DNA of 64,000 nucleotides from Chromobacterium rhizoryzae (GCF_020544465.1 NZ_CP066126.1:4960001-5024000); one strand, 5' to 3'; positions 23,875 through 32,660 are shown, counted from the stretch's first letter. Notes: generated from the letters alone by a model not told the origin. Program-made: numbers and translations.

Positions 23875-24128
23875 CCAAGCCTCCCGCTTCCCCCACCCTG
23901 TGATCTCGTATAGCGATAAAAATCATCGCCTACCCACCAACCGCGGCTTGCACTCTTCGTCGGCTGGTTTTGCTCACCCACGCCATCACAGAAAACGTAT
24001 TGAACTCCAGAAGCTTTAAACTCAGAATTGGCGATCGAGGGGAAGCAAAGCCTAGGATTTTCCACACATGACAAACAACCGCCCTCTCTATATTTATTTT
24101 TGAGCTGCAGCAACACTGAAAGAACAAT
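23875..24128. other. Intergenic region between capsule and rhamnose loci
   Basis: These 254 bp hold no supported gene. The second half (from about 24000) is less GC-rich, and the A/T-rich stretch at 24086-24105 is a plausible location for the rfb promoter. No strong terminator for the capsule transcript is visible, so read-through into rfbB cannot be excluded. Confidence 0.45.
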
Positions 24129-25190
24129 ATGAGCATTTTGGTCACTGGCGGCGCCGGCTTTATCGGCGGCAATTTCGTGCTGGACTGGCTGGCGCAGAGC
24201 GATGAGCGCATCATCAATCTCGACGCGCTGACCTACGCCGGCAATCTCGACACCCTGAAAACCCTGGGACAGGACCCGCGCCATGTCTTCGTGCGCGGCG
24301 ACATCGGCGACCGCGCGCTGCTCGACGCCCTGCTGGCCGAACACCAGCCGCGCGCGGTGCTCAATTTCGCCGCGGAAAGCCATGTCGACCGCTCCATCCA
24401 CGGACCAGGCGACTTCATCCAGACCAATGTGGTGGGCACCTTCAATCTGCTGGAGAGCGTGCGCGGCTACTGGACAGGGCTGGCGGACGCGGACCGCGCC
24501 GCCTTCCGCCTGCTGCACGTCTCCACCGACGAAGTCTACGGCACGCTGGGACCCGACGACGCGCCCTTCTCCGAGCGCCACCGCTATGAGCCCAACAGTC
24601 CCTACTCGGCGTCCAAGGCCGCGTCCGACCACCTGGTGCGCGCCTGGCACCACACTTACGGCCTGCCGGTGCTGACCACCAATTGCAGCAACAACTACGG
24701 CCCCTATCACTTCCCGGAGAAGCTGATTCCGCTGGTGATCCTCAACGCCCTGGCCGGCAAGCCGCTGCCCATCTACGGCGACGGCAGCCAGGTGCGCGAC
24801 TGGCTCTACGTCAAAGACCATTGCAGCGCCATCCGCCGCGTGCTGGAAGCCGGCGTGCCCGGCGAAACCTATAATGTCGGCGGCTGGAACGAGAAAACCA
24901 ATCTGGACGTGGTCAAGACGATCTGCGCGCTGCTGGACGAGTTGGCGCCTCAAGCCGACCCGGCGCGCCGCTACGCCGAACAGATCGCCTTCGTCGCCGA
25001 CCGCCCCGGCCACGACCGCCGCTACGCGATAGACGCGCGCAAGCTGGAGCGCGAATTGGGCTGGAAGCCGCAGGAAACCTTCGACAGCGGCATCCGCAAA
25101 ACCGTGGCCTGGTATCTGCAACATCAGGATTGGGTCGCCAACGTCAGCAGCGGCGCTTATCGCGACTGGGTGAACCAGCACTATGGCTGA
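24129..25190 (+). CDS. rfbB: dTDP-glucose 4,6-dehydratase
   Basis: A 353-residue NAD-dependent short-chain enzyme; second step of dTDP-L-rhamnose synthesis. The N-terminal GGAGFIGGNFVLDWL binds NAD. NFAAESHVDRSIHGPGDF, the HVSTDEVYGTLG catalytic loop and the YSASKAASDHLVRAW Tyr-Lys pair are all present, as is the late RPGHDRRYAIDARKLERELGW. It overlaps rfbD by 8 bp. The order rfbB-rfbD-rfbA-rfbC on one strand makes a complete pathway; the product can serve lipopolysaccharide, capsule or other glycoconjugates. Confidence 0.97.
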   Translation: MSILVTGGAGFIGGNFVLDWLAQSDERIINLDALTYAGNLDTLKTLGQDPRHVFVRGDIGDRALLDALLAEHQPRAVLNFAAESHVDRSIHGPGDFIQTNVVGTFNLLESVRGYWTGLADADRAAFRLLHVSTDEVYGTLGPDDAPFSERHRYEPNSPYSASKAASDHLVRAWHHTYGLPVLTTNCSNNYGPYHFPEKLIPLVILNALAGKPLPIYGDGSQVRDWLYVKDHCSAIRRVLEAGVPGETYNVGGWNEKTNLDVVKTICALLDELAPQADPARRYAEQIAFVADRPGHDRRYAIDARKLERELGWKPQETFDSGIRKTVAWYLQHQDWVANVSSGAYRDWVNQHYG

Positions 25191-26109
25191 GCGCTCACCC
25201 ACCATTCTGCTGACTGGGGTCAACGGCCAACTCGGCCATCGGTTGCGGACCGCGCTGACGCCGCTGGGCGAGGTCGTCGCGCTCAGCCGGGCCGAACTGG
25301 ACCTGAGCCGGGCAGACAGCGTCCGCCAGGCGCTGGAACGCCACCAGCCCGACATCATCGTCAATCCCGCCGCCTACACCGCGGTGGACCGCGCCGAGAG
25401 CGAGGCGGAACAGGCGCATGCGGTCAACGCCGCCGCGCCGGCGCTGCTGGCGCAATGGGCGGCTCAGCACCAGGCGCTCTTACTGCACTACTCCACCGAC
25501 TACGTATTCGACGGCGCCGGCGAACAGCCCTGGCGCGAGAACGACCCGGCCCGGCCGCGCTCGGTCTACGGCCAAAGCAAATGGGCGGGCGAGGAGGCGG
25601 TGCGCGCCGCCGCGCCGCGGCACTTGATTCTGCGCACCAGCTGGGTGTTCGGCGACCATGGCGGCAACTTTTTGAAGACCATTCTGCGCCTGGCGCAGGA
25701 ACGCGACAGCCTGAAGGTGGTGGCGGATCAGATCGGCTCGCCCACCTCCACCGCCCTGATCGCCGACGTCACCGTGGCCCTGCTGCGCGACTATCTGCGC
25801 GACCCGGCCGGCTTCGCCTACGGCAGCTACCACCTGGCGGCGCAGGGCGAAACCAGTTGGCACGGCTACGCCCGCTTCCTGGTGGCCGAGGCCGGCAGAC
25901 TGGGCTATGCGCTGCGGCTGTCTCCGGCCGACATCGAGCCGATCACCACCGCCGACTATCCATTGCCGGCGCCCCGCCCCGCCAACTCCCGGCTGGACTG
26001 CGCCAAGCTGCGGCAGACCTTCGGCCTTGCGCTGCCGCACTGGGAAAGCGGCGTCAAACAAGTGCTGGCCGAACTCGGCGCCCAGCCGCAACAGAAAGAC
26101 ACTCAATGA
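25183..26109 (+). CDS. rfbD: dTDP-4-dehydrorhamnose reductase
   Basis: A 308-residue NAD(P)H-dependent reductase, the last step of dTDP-L-rhamnose synthesis. It has the Rossmann motif LLTGVNGQLGHRLR, NPAAYTAVDRAESE, the YSTDYVFDGAG loop, the YGQSKWAGEEAV active-site Tyr/Lys, and TSWVFGDHGGNFLKTIL. It overlaps rfbB by 8 bp upstream and rfbA by 4 bp downstream (ATGA), so expression is coupled through the operon. Confidence 0.96.
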   Translation: MAERSPTILLTGVNGQLGHRLRTALTPLGEVVALSRAELDLSRADSVRQALERHQPDIIVNPAAYTAVDRAESEAEQAHAVNAAAPALLAQWAAQHQALLLHYSTDYVFDGAGEQPWRENDPARPRSVYGQSKWAGEEAVRAAAPRHLILRTSWVFGDHGGNFLKTILRLAQERDSLKVVADQIGSPTSTALIADVTVALLRDYLRDPAGFAYGSYHLAAQGETSWHGYARFLVAEAGRLGYALRLSPADIEPITTADYPLPAPRPANSRLDCAKLRQTFGLALPHWESGVKQVLAELGAQPQQKDTQ

Positions 26110-26993
26110 CTCAGGCACGCAAAGGCATCATCCTGGCCGGCGGCTCCGGCACCCGGCTGTACCCGGCCACCATTTCCGTCAGCAAACAATTGCTGCCCAT
26201 CTACGACAAACCGATGATCTACTATCCGCTGACCACGCTGATGCTGGCCGGCATCCGCGAGATCCTGATCATCTCCACCCCGCAGGACACGCCCCGTTTC
26301 GAACAACTGCTGGGCGACGGCAGCCAATGGGGGCTGCGGCTGCAATACGCGGTGCAGCCCAGTCCGGACGGCCTGGCCCAGGCCTTCATCATCGGCGAGG
26401 ACTTCCTGGCCGGCGCGCCGTCGGCGCTGGTGCTGGGCGACAACATTTATTACGGCCACGACTTTTCCGCCTTGCTGCAAGACGCCAACGCCAAGCGCAG
26501 CGGCGCCAGCGTGTTCGCCTACCGCGTCAACGACCCGGAACGCTACGGCGTGGTGGCCTTCGACGCCGACGGCAAAGCGCTGTCCATCGAGGAAAAACCA
26601 GCGCAGCCCAAGTCCAATTACGCGGTGACCGGGCTGTACTTCTACGACGAGCAGGTGGTGGACATCGCCAAGGCGATCAAACCCTCGCCGCGCGGCGAGC
26701 TGGAGATCACCGACGTCAACAACGTCTATTTGCAACAGGGCCAGCTCTCGGTGCAGACCATGGGCCGCGGCTACGCCTGGCTGGACACCGGCACCCATGA
26801 ATCCATGCTGGAAGCCAGCCAGTTCATCGCCACCATAGAAAGCCGTCAGGGCCTGAAAGTGGCCTGCCCGGAGGAAGTGGCCTACCGTTCCGGCTGGATA
26901 GGCGACGAGCAGGTGCGCCTACTGGCCAAACCGCTGCAGAAGACCGGCTACGGCCGCTACCTGCTGGCGATGCTGGATCAGCCGGTCTATTGA
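26106..26993 (+). CDS. rfbA: Glucose-1-phosphate thymidylyltransferase
   Basis: A 295-residue enzyme that makes dTDP-glucose from dTTP and glucose-1-phosphate, the first and feedback-inhibited step of the rhamnose pathway. It shows IILAGGSGTRLYPAT at the N-terminus, SKQLLPIYDKPMIYYPL, LVLGDNIYYGHDFSALL and the EEKPAQPKSNYAVTGLYFYD block. The frame is open far upstream (to 25455), but the ATG at 26106 is fixed by the N-terminal nucleotide-binding motif and by its ATGA overlap with rfbD. Confidence 0.97.
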   Translation: MTQARKGIILAGGSGTRLYPATISVSKQLLPIYDKPMIYYPLTTLMLAGIREILIISTPQDTPRFEQLLGDGSQWGLRLQYAVQPSPDGLAQAFIIGEDFLAGAPSALVLGDNIYYGHDFSALLQDANAKRSGASVFAYRVNDPERYGVVAFDADGKALSIEEKPAQPKSNYAVTGLYFYDEQVVDIAKAIKPSPRGELEITDVNNVYLQQGQLSVQTMGRGYAWLDTGTHESMLEASQFIATIESRQGLKVACPEEVAYRSGWIGDEQVRLLAKPLQKTGYGRYLLAMLDQPVY

Positions 26994-27009
26994 TCTTGAC
27001 GAGCGACAC

Positions 27010-27555
27010 ATGAATATCATCGACACCCGCATTCCCGACGTCAAAATCATCGAACCCGCCGTATTCGGCGACGAACGCGGCTTCTTTTTCGAAAGCTTCA
27101 ATCAACAGCGTTTCGAAGCCGCCGTCGGCCGCGCCGCGCCCTTCGTCCAGGACAATCACAGCCGCTCGGCCAAGGGCGTGCTGCGCGGCCTGCACTATCA
27201 GCTGGCGCCGCACGCCCAGGGCAAGCTGGTGCGGGTGATCGCCGGCGAAGTCTTCGACGTCGCCGTCGACATCCGCCCCGGCTCAGCCAGTTTCGGCCAA
27301 TGGGTGGGCGTACACCTGTCCGCCGCCAATAAACGTCAGCTCTGGGTGCCGCCCGGTTTCGCTCACGGCTTCCTCACCCTGTCGGACAGCGCCGAGTTCC
27401 TGTACAAAACCACCGACTATTGGTTCAAGGAGCTGGAGCGTTCCATCGCCTGGAACGATCCGGAGCTGGCCATTGCCTGGCCGCTGGACGGCGAGCCGCA
27501 ATTGTCGGCCAAGGACGGCGCCGCGCCCGGCCTGCGCCAGGCCGAACTGGGCTGA
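27010..27555 (+). CDS. rfbC: dTDP-4-dehydrorhamnose 3,5-epimerase
   Basis: A 181-residue cupin-fold epimerase, third step of the rhamnose pathway. Catalytic and substrate motifs are visible: RGFFFESFNQQRFEAAV, the VLRGLHYQLAPHAQGKLVRV histidine block, VAVDIRPGSASFGQWVGV, WVPPGFAHGFLTLS and YKTTDYW. It starts 16 bp after rfbA and ends the operon, followed by a strong bidirectional hairpin. Confidence 0.96.
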   Translation: MNIIDTRIPDVKIIEPAVFGDERGFFFESFNQQRFEAAVGRAAPFVQDNHSRSAKGVLRGLHYQLAPHAQGKLVRVIAGEVFDVAVDIRPGSASFGQWVGVHLSAANKRQLWVPPGFAHGFLTLSDSAEFLYKTTDYWFKELERSIAWNDPELAIAWPLDGEPQLSAKDGAAPGLRQAELG

Positions 27556-27576
27556 GCCGGAACCAAGCCCGAAAAT

Positions 27577-27607
27577 GAAAACAGCGCCGCTTGCGGCGCT
27601 GTTTCTC
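27577..27607. terminator. Bidirectional terminator between rfbC and purD
   Basis: AACAGCGCCGC (27580-27590) and GCGGCGCTGTT (27593-27603) form a long perfect stem. It is followed by TTCTCT on the plus strand, and TTCATTTTC on the minus strand, so it can serve both convergent operons (rfb ending at 27555, purD ending at 27625). Confidence 0.85.
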
Positions 27608-27624
27608 TATCAAGCGGCAAGACG

Positions 27625-28902
27625 CTAATGTTTGCGGCCGATAGCGCGCGCGCCGATGTCGCGGCGCATCTGCTTGCCGGCGAACTGAATCTGGTCGGCC
27701 AGCACGTAAGCCTTGCCCTGCGCCATCTTGACGCTGTCGCCCAGGCCCACCGCGCACAACACGCGGCCGCCATTGCTGCGCAGCTGCTTGTCCGCGTCCA
27801 GGCTGACGCCGGCGTGGAACACCATGCCGTCCTCGCTCTCCGGCGGCAGGCCGCTGATCAGATCGCCCTTGCGCGGCGCTTCCGGATAGCCTTCGGCCGC
27901 CAGCACCACGCCCAAGGCCACGCGCCGGTCCCATTCCGCCTCCACCTGGTTCAGGCGGCCGTTGACGCCGGCTTCCAACAACACGGTGAAGTCCGACTTC
28001 AGACGCGCCATGATGGGCTGGGTTTCCGGATCGCCGAAGCGGCAGTTGAACTCGATGGTGTAAGGATTGCCCTGCGCGTCTATCATCAGCCCGGCGTAGA
28101 GGAAACCGGTATAGCTGTGGCCGTCCTTCTTCATGCCCAGCACCGTGGGCAGGATGATTTCGCGCATCACCCGGTTGTGCACCGCCGGCGTCACCACCGG
28201 CGCCGGGCTGTAGGCGCCCATGCCGCCGGTGTTCGGGCCCTGATCCTGATCCAGCAAGCGCTTGTGATCCTGGCTGGTGGCCATCGGCAACACGTGGTCG
28301 CCGTCCACCATCACGATGAAACTGGCCTCCTCGCCCTGCAGGAAGTCCTCGATCACCACGCGCGCGCCGGCGCTGCCCATCTTGTTGCCCACCAGCATAT
28401 CGTCGATGGCGGCGTGCGCCTCGTCCAGCGTCAGCGCCACCACCACGCCCTTGCCGGCGGCCAGGCCGTCGGCCTTGATCACGATGGGCGCGCCCTTGGC
28501 GTCGACATAGGCATGGGCGGCGGCGGCGTCGCTAAAGGTTTCGTACGCGGCGGTGGGAATGCCGTGGCGCTTCATGAAGGCCTTGGCGAAATCCTTGGAG
28601 CTTTCCAGCTGCGCGCAATACTGGGTGGGGCCGAAGATTCGCAGCCCTTCGGCGCGGAAGGCGTCGACCACGCCGGCCGCCAGCGGCGCTTCCGGGCCCA
28701 CCACCGTCAGTTCGATCTTCTCCTGCTTGGCGAAAGCCACCCACTCCGCCACGCTGCCGAGCTCGACGTTGGTCAGATTGGGGTCCAGCGCGGTGCCGGC
28801 GTTGCCGGGCGCGACGAAGACCTTGGATACCCGGCGCGACTTGGCGATGCGCCAGGCCAGCGCGTGCTCGCGTCCGCCGGAGCCGATAACCAGTACTTTC
28901 AT
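27625..28902 (-). CDS. purD: Phosphoribosylamine-glycine ligase
   Basis: A 425-residue ATP-grasp enzyme for the second step of purine synthesis. The N-terminus MKVLVIGSGGREHALAW is diagnostic. FVAPGNAGTA, VGPEAPLAAGVVDAF, the ATP-grasp lysine block PIVIKADGLAAGKGVVVA, DQGPNTGGMGAYSPAP and YTIEFNCRFGDPETQ follow in order. The frame stays open upstream to 29289 inside pagP, but the ATG at 28902 is fixed by the N-terminal motif. It is the last gene of a purH-pagP-purD series on the minus strand. Confidence 0.97.
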   Translation of the reverse strand: MKVLVIGSGGREHALAWRIAKSRRVSKVFVAPGNAGTALDPNLTNVELGSVAEWVAFAKQEKIELTVVGPEAPLAAGVVDAFRAEGLRIFGPTQYCAQLESSKDFAKAFMKRHGIPTAAYETFSDAAAAHAYVDAKGAPIVIKADGLAAGKGVVVALTLDEAHAAIDDMLVGNKMGSAGARVVIEDFLQGEEASFIVMVDGDHVLPMATSQDHKRLLDQDQGPNTGGMGAYSPAPVVTPAVHNRVMREIILPTVLGMKKDGHSYTGFLYAGLMIDAQGNPYTIEFNCRFGDPETQPIMARLKSDFTVLLEAGVNGRLNQVEAEWDRRVALGVVLAAEGYPEAPRKGDLISGLPPESEDGMVFHAGVSLDADKQLRSNGGRVLCAVGLGDSVKMAQGKAYVLADQIQFAGKQMRRDIGARAIGRKH

Positions 28903-28925
28903 GTTCGATGCTCCACTCGTTTTTA

Positions 28926-28945
28926 CGGCGCGTCGCAACGCGCCG
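28926..28945 (-). other. Stem-loop between pagP and purD
   Basis: A perfect 8-bp stem, CGGCGCGT / ACGCGCCG with a 4-base loop, lies in the 53-bp gap between pagP and purD. On the minus strand it is followed by TAAAAAC rather than a T-run, so it does not look like an intrinsic terminator. It may influence processing or translation of purD. Confidence 0.5.
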
Positions 28946-28955
28946 GATTCTTCAC

Positions 28956-29552
28956 TCAGCCCAACTGCCAACGCAGCCAGGCGAACAAGACATTGCCGTT
29001 GTTGTGCCCGCCCGGGATATAAGTGGCCTGCAAGGCCAGGCGGCGGTATTCCACCGACACCAGCGGCAGCACCGCCGGCAAGGGCGCGTAGCTGTAGTCC
29101 GAGCGCGCGGTGACGCCGGCGGTGAAGCCCGCGCCCAAACGCCAGCCGTCCAATGGGCGCCATATTTTCTGGAAGGCGTAGCCGACGAAGGGCTCGACAT
29201 CCTTGTGCGAATCCAGGAAGGCCATCGCGTACACCGCGTGCCAGTCGCCGTCGGCGTCGTAGCGATAACGTCCCGCGCCCAAGCCCCACGGCCGTTCGTT
29301 GAATTGCCGGATCTTCTCTCTATCGTAGAAGGCGCGGTTGTGCCACGTCACCGCCGGCACGTACAACTCGTACTGGTCGGAACGCCAGGTCGCCTCGATA
29401 TTGGCGCGACCGCGTTGCCAGAAACCTTGCGGCTCGGCGGCCGTCTCTTCGGCCTGCGCCGCCAGGCTGGCGGACGCCAACAAGCCGGCGCCCAGCCAAC
29501 AAACAATTGCTCTCATCGGAAAAACAACAAATCCATGTAAAGAAGCCGGCAT
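28956..29552 (-). CDS. pagP: Lipid A palmitoyltransferase PagP
   Basis: PagP is an outer-membrane beta-barrel enzyme that moves a palmitate from a phospholipid to lipid A. The 198-residue sequence has a signal peptide (hydrophobic LGAGLLASASLAAQA). The catalytic histidine lies in VTWHNRAFYD (His71) and the Asp/Ser pair in FLDSHKDVEPFVGY (114-115). The barrel strands end in TYIPGGHNNGNVLFAW and an aromatic C-terminal strand. Two starts are possible: 29552, with GGAGGAGG five bases upstream, and 29516. I prefer 29552 because of that Shine-Dalgarno. It is wedged between purH (29 bp upstream) and purD, an unexpected setting for an envelope enzyme. Confidence 0.9.
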   Translation of the reverse strand: MPASLHGFVVFPMRAIVCWLGAGLLASASLAAQAEETAAEPQGFWQRGRANIEATWRSDQYELYVPAVTWHNRAFYDREKIRQFNERPWGLGAGRYRYDADGDWHAVYAMAFLDSHKDVEPFVGYAFQKIWRPLDGWRLGAGFTAGVTARSDYSYAPLPAVLPLVSVEYRRLALQATYIPGGHNNGNVLFAWLRWQLG

Positions 29553-29581
29553 GCCGGCCTCCTCCGGTTAATCGGAACCGC

Positions 29582-31159
29582 TCAGTGGCGGAAGTGACGC
29601 ACTCCGGTCAGCACCATCGCGATGCCGTGCTCGTCGGCGGCGGCGAACACTTCTTCGTCGCGCATCGAACCGCCCGGCTGAATGATGGCCTTGATCCCCT
29701 GCTCGGCGATCACGTCGATGCCGTCGCGGAAGGGGAAGAAGGCGTCGGACGACGCCACCGCGCCCTGCAGGCTCAAGCCGGCGTCGGCCGCCTTGCGCGC
29801 GGCGATGCGGGTGGAATCGACGCGGCTCATCTGGCCTGCGCCGATACCGGCAGTCTGACCATTTTTACAGAAAACAATTGCATTCGACTTCACATATTTG
29901 GCCACGCGCCAGGCGAACAGCAGATCGGACAGCTCCTGCGGCGTCGGTTGACGCTGGGTCACCACGCGCAATTCGTCCAGGCCCACATTGCGGATGTCCG
30001 GCGTCTGCACCAGCACGCCGCCGCCGACGCGCTTCAGTTCGAAGCGGTTGGCGCCGATCTCCAGCGGGATTTCCAGCACGCGCACATTCTTCTTGGCGGC
30101 GATGACGGCCTTGGCTTCCTCGGTGAAAGCCGGCGCGATCAACACTTCCAGGAACTGGCCGGTCACCGCTTCCACCGTGGCGGCGTCCACCGGGCGGTTG
30201 AAGGCGATGATGCCGCCGAAAGCGCTGGTGGTGTCGGTGGCGAAAGCCAGCCGGTAGGCGCTCAAGGTGTCGCCCGCCACCGCCACGCCGCAGGGGTTGG
30301 CGTGCTTGACGATGACGCAGGCGGTGTCGTCGAAGGTCTTCACCGCCTCCCAGGCGGCGTCGGCGTCGGCGATGTTGTTATAGGACAGTTCCTTGCCCTG
30401 CAGCTGACGGTAATTGGCGATGGAGCCGGCGGCCGGGTCCAGATCGCGATAGAAGGCGGCCGCCTGATGCGGGTTCTCGCCGTAACGCATGTCCTGCACT
30501 TTGACGAACTGGGCGTTGAGGCGCTTGGGGAAGGCCACGCGTTCCGGCTTGCCCGCCAGCGCGCCGTCGGCCAGGCTGGTCAGGTAGTTGGAAATCGCGC
30601 CGTCGTAGGCCGCGGTGTGGGTGAAGGCCTTCTTGGCCAATTCGAAGCGGGTGGCCTTGGACAGCGCGCCGCCGTTGGCGCGCATCTCCTCCGCCAGCGC
30701 CGCGTAATCGGCCGCGTCGGTGACGATGGCCACGTGCGCCCAGTTCTTGGCGGCGGAACGCACCATGGTCGGACCGCCGATGTCGATGTTCTCGATCGCG
30801 TCTTCCAGTTCGCAGTCCGGATTGGCGATGGTGGCTTCGAACGGGTAGAGGTTGACGCAAACCAGATCGATGTTGCCGATCTCATGCTCGGCCATCTTGG
30901 CCACATGCTCCGGCAGATCGCGGCGGCCCAGGATGCCGCCGTGCACTTTCGGATGCAGGGTCTTGACCCGGCCGTCCAGCATTTCCGGGAAGCCGGTGTA
31001 GTCGGACACCTCGGTCACCGGCACGCCGGCGTCGGCCAGCAGCTTGGCGGTGCCGCCTGTGGACAGGATGTGCACCCCTTGGGAAGCCAGGGCCTGGGCG
31101 AATTCCAGAATGCCGCTCTTGTCGGAGACGCTGATCAGCGCGCGTTCGATTTTGCTCAT
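29582..31159 (-). CDS. purH: Bifunctional AICAR transformylase / IMP cyclohydrolase
   Basis: A 525-residue enzyme performing the last two steps of IMP synthesis. The N-terminal IMP cyclohydrolase part starts ALISVSDKSGILEFAQAL and contains STGGTAKLLADAGVPVTEV, TLHPKVHGGILGRRD and NIDIGGPTMVRSAAKN. The C-terminal transformylase contains RYGENPHQAAAFY, the catalytic KHANPCGVAVA and SDAFFPFRDGID. It ends HGIAMVLTGVRHFRH as usual. The start at 31157-31159 is only about 40 bp downstream of the fis terminator, leaving no room for a full separate promoter with leader. Confidence 0.97.
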   Translation of the reverse strand: MSKIERALISVSDKSGILEFAQALASQGVHILSTGGTAKLLADAGVPVTEVSDYTGFPEMLDGRVKTLHPKVHGGILGRRDLPEHVAKMAEHEIGNIDLVCVNLYPFEATIANPDCELEDAIENIDIGGPTMVRSAAKNWAHVAIVTDAADYAALAEEMRANGGALSKATRFELAKKAFTHTAAYDGAISNYLTSLADGALAGKPERVAFPKRLNAQFVKVQDMRYGENPHQAAAFYRDLDPAAGSIANYRQLQGKELSYNNIADADAAWEAVKTFDDTACVIVKHANPCGVAVAGDTLSAYRLAFATDTTSAFGGIIAFNRPVDAATVEAVTGQFLEVLIAPAFTEEAKAVIAAKKNVRVLEIPLEIGANRFELKRVGGGVLVQTPDIRNVGLDELRVVTQRQPTPQELSDLLFAWRVAKYVKSNAIVFCKNGQTAGIGAGQMSRVDSTRIAARKAADAGLSLQGAVASSDAFFPFRDGIDVIAEQGIKAIIQPGGSMRDEEVFAAADEHGIAMVLTGVRHFRH

Positions 31160-31191
31160 GGTTCTCTACCGCGTTAACTAAAAAGGAACAC

Positions 31192-31228
31192 AAAAAAAAC
31201 CGGCCACCCTATTCGGTATGGCCGGTTT
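31192..31228 (-). terminator. Intrinsic terminator after fis
   Basis: On the minus strand AAACCGGCCA (31219-31228) pairs perfectly with TGGCCGGTTT (31197-31206) around a 12-base loop and runs into an eight-base T tract (31192-31199). It lies 5 bp after the fis stop and 32 bp before the purH start codon. Confidence 0.9.
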
Positions 31229-31232
31229 GTCT

Positions 31233-31469
31233 TCATATCAAATCATAAGACTTCATCTTTTTACGCAGGGTGTTGCGGTTCAATCCCAGCAACTCCGCCG
31301 CCCGGGTCTGATTGCCCTGGGTGTGTATCAGCACCACCTCGAGCAATGGCTTTTCCACGCAAGCCAACACCATGTCGTAGATGGCGGAGGGGTTCTCGCC
31401 ATCCAGGTCCCTGAAATACTGTTCCATCGCCAGCCGCACCGACTGCGAGATATGGTCATTGTTCTGCAT
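31233..31469 (-). CDS. fis: DNA-binding protein Fis
   Basis: A 78-residue nucleoid protein and transcription factor. The C-terminal helix-turn-helix GNQTRAAELLGLNRNTLRKK is almost identical to enterobacterial Fis, while the N-terminal arm is short as in other betaproteobacterial Fis proteins. The ATG at 31469 is preferred over a TTG at 31487. It starts 30 bp downstream of dusB, reproducing the classic dusB-fis operon, and is followed by a strong intrinsic terminator. Confidence 0.95.
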   Translation of the reverse strand: MQNNDHISQSVRLAMEQYFRDLDGENPSAIYDMVLACVEKPLLEVVLIHTQGNQTRAAELLGLNRNTLRKKMKSYDLI

Positions 31470-31499
31470 GGTTATTATTCTGTCCAAGTCTGATTGGAA

Positions 31500-32543
31500 T
31501 TAGCCATCCACCACCGTCTCCGAGTCGTGGTCCAACGCTTCCCCAGCGCCATCCAAATACACCAGCCGTTCAGAGTCCCCGGCCAAACGGTCGAAATAGG
31601 CCGCCACGGCCAAGCGCTGCTCCGCCGTGGACTCGAGTTGGTACATCTGCTGGCGGAACGCGTTGCCGCCCTGCAGTCCCTTGGTGTACCAGGCGATGTG
31701 CTTGCGGGCGATGCGGCAGCCCGAATATTCGCCGTAAAACTGGTATAGCTCATCCAGATGCCCCAGCAAGAGCTGGCGGATCTCGCTCACTTCCGGCGGC
31801 GGCAGGCATTCGCCGCTCTCCAGAAAATGCTGGATTTCGCGGAAAATCCACGGCCTGCCCTGGGCCGCCCGTCCTATCATGATGGCATCGGCGCCGGTAT
31901 GTTCCAGCACCCACTGTGCTTTCTGCGGGGTATCGATGTCGCCGTTGGCGATCAGCGGAATCCGGATCTGCCGCTTCACCTCGCGTATCGTGTCGTACTC
32001 GGCCGCGCCGCGATACATATCCTCGCGGGTGCGGCCGTGCAAGGCCAGCGCGGCGATGCCGCAATCCTCGGCCAGCTTGGCCACCCGCAGCGCGTTGCGG
32101 TGTTCCGGGCTCCAGCCGGTGCGCGTCTTCAGCGTCACCGGCACGTCCACCGCCTTGACCACCGCTTCCAGGATGCGTCCCACCAGCGCCTCGTCGCGCA
32201 GCAAGGCCGAGCCGGCGGCCACATTGCACACCTTCTTGGCCGGACAGCCCATATTGATGTCGATGATCTGCGCGCCGCGCTCCACGTTGAGCCGCGCCGC
32301 CTCGGCCATCTGCGCCGGATCGGAGCCGGCGATCTGCACCGAGATCGGCTCCACCTCGCCGGCGTGGTCGGCGCGGCGCAAGGTCTTGGCCGTGGTCCAC
32401 AGCGCCTTGTTGGAGGTGATCATTTCCGATACCGCCATGCCGGCGCCCAATTGCTTGCACAGCATGCGGAACGGTCTATCCGTCACCCCGGCCATGGGCG
32501 CCACGATCAGCCGGTTTTTCAATGTGTACGAACCAATGCGCAT
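31500..32543 (-). CDS. dusB: tRNA-dihydrouridine synthase B
   Basis: A 347-residue FMN-dependent enzyme that reduces uridine in the tRNA D-loop. The TIM-barrel core shows NRLIVAPMAGVTDRPFR at the N-terminus, QIAGSDPAQMAEAA, the catalytic-cysteine block INMGCPAKKVCNVAAGSAL, TLKTRTGW, LHGRTREDMYRG, IANGDIDTPQKA and MIGRAAQGRPWIF. The frame extends to 32642, but the ATG at 32543 starts the conserved MRIGSYTLKN. It is the first gene of the dusB-fis unit. Confidence 0.95.
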   Translation of the reverse strand: MRIGSYTLKNRLIVAPMAGVTDRPFRMLCKQLGAGMAVSEMITSNKALWTTAKTLRRADHAGEVEPISVQIAGSDPAQMAEAARLNVERGAQIIDINMGCPAKKVCNVAAGSALLRDEALVGRILEAVVKAVDVPVTLKTRTGWSPEHRNALRVAKLAEDCGIAALALHGRTREDMYRGAAEYDTIREVKRQIRIPLIANGDIDTPQKAQWVLEHTGADAIMIGRAAQGRPWIFREIQHFLESGECLPPPEVSEIRQLLLGHLDELYQFYGEYSGCRIARKHIAWYTKGLQGGNAFRQQMYQLESTAEQRLAVAAYFDRLAGDSERLVYLDGAGEALDHDSETVVDG

Positions 32544-32635
32544 GCTTGCGAAACTCTGGGATAGCTGACTGAAGGGCCGGTATTGTAAAGCTTTTTCCCA
32601 GGAACGTGGATTTTTTTTGCTTATTTTTTGAGCAA

Positions 32636-32660
32636 ACCCCATAGCGTCAAGCCATGGGGT
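32636..32660 (-). terminator. Hairpin downstream of rnpB
   Basis: ACCCCAT (32636-32642) and ATGGGGT (32654-32660) form a perfect stem just after the 3' end of the RNase P RNA. On the minus strand it is followed by TTTGCTC, a short T-run, so it is a plausible terminator of rnpB. Confidence 0.6.

Noticed and set aside
23871..25364. A 497-codon minus-strand frame
   Set aside because: Antisense to rfbB and the start of rfbD; a shadow frame extending into the intergenic region.
29507..31177. A 556-codon plus-strand frame
   Set aside because: Antisense to purH; low-complexity His/Gly/Arg content.
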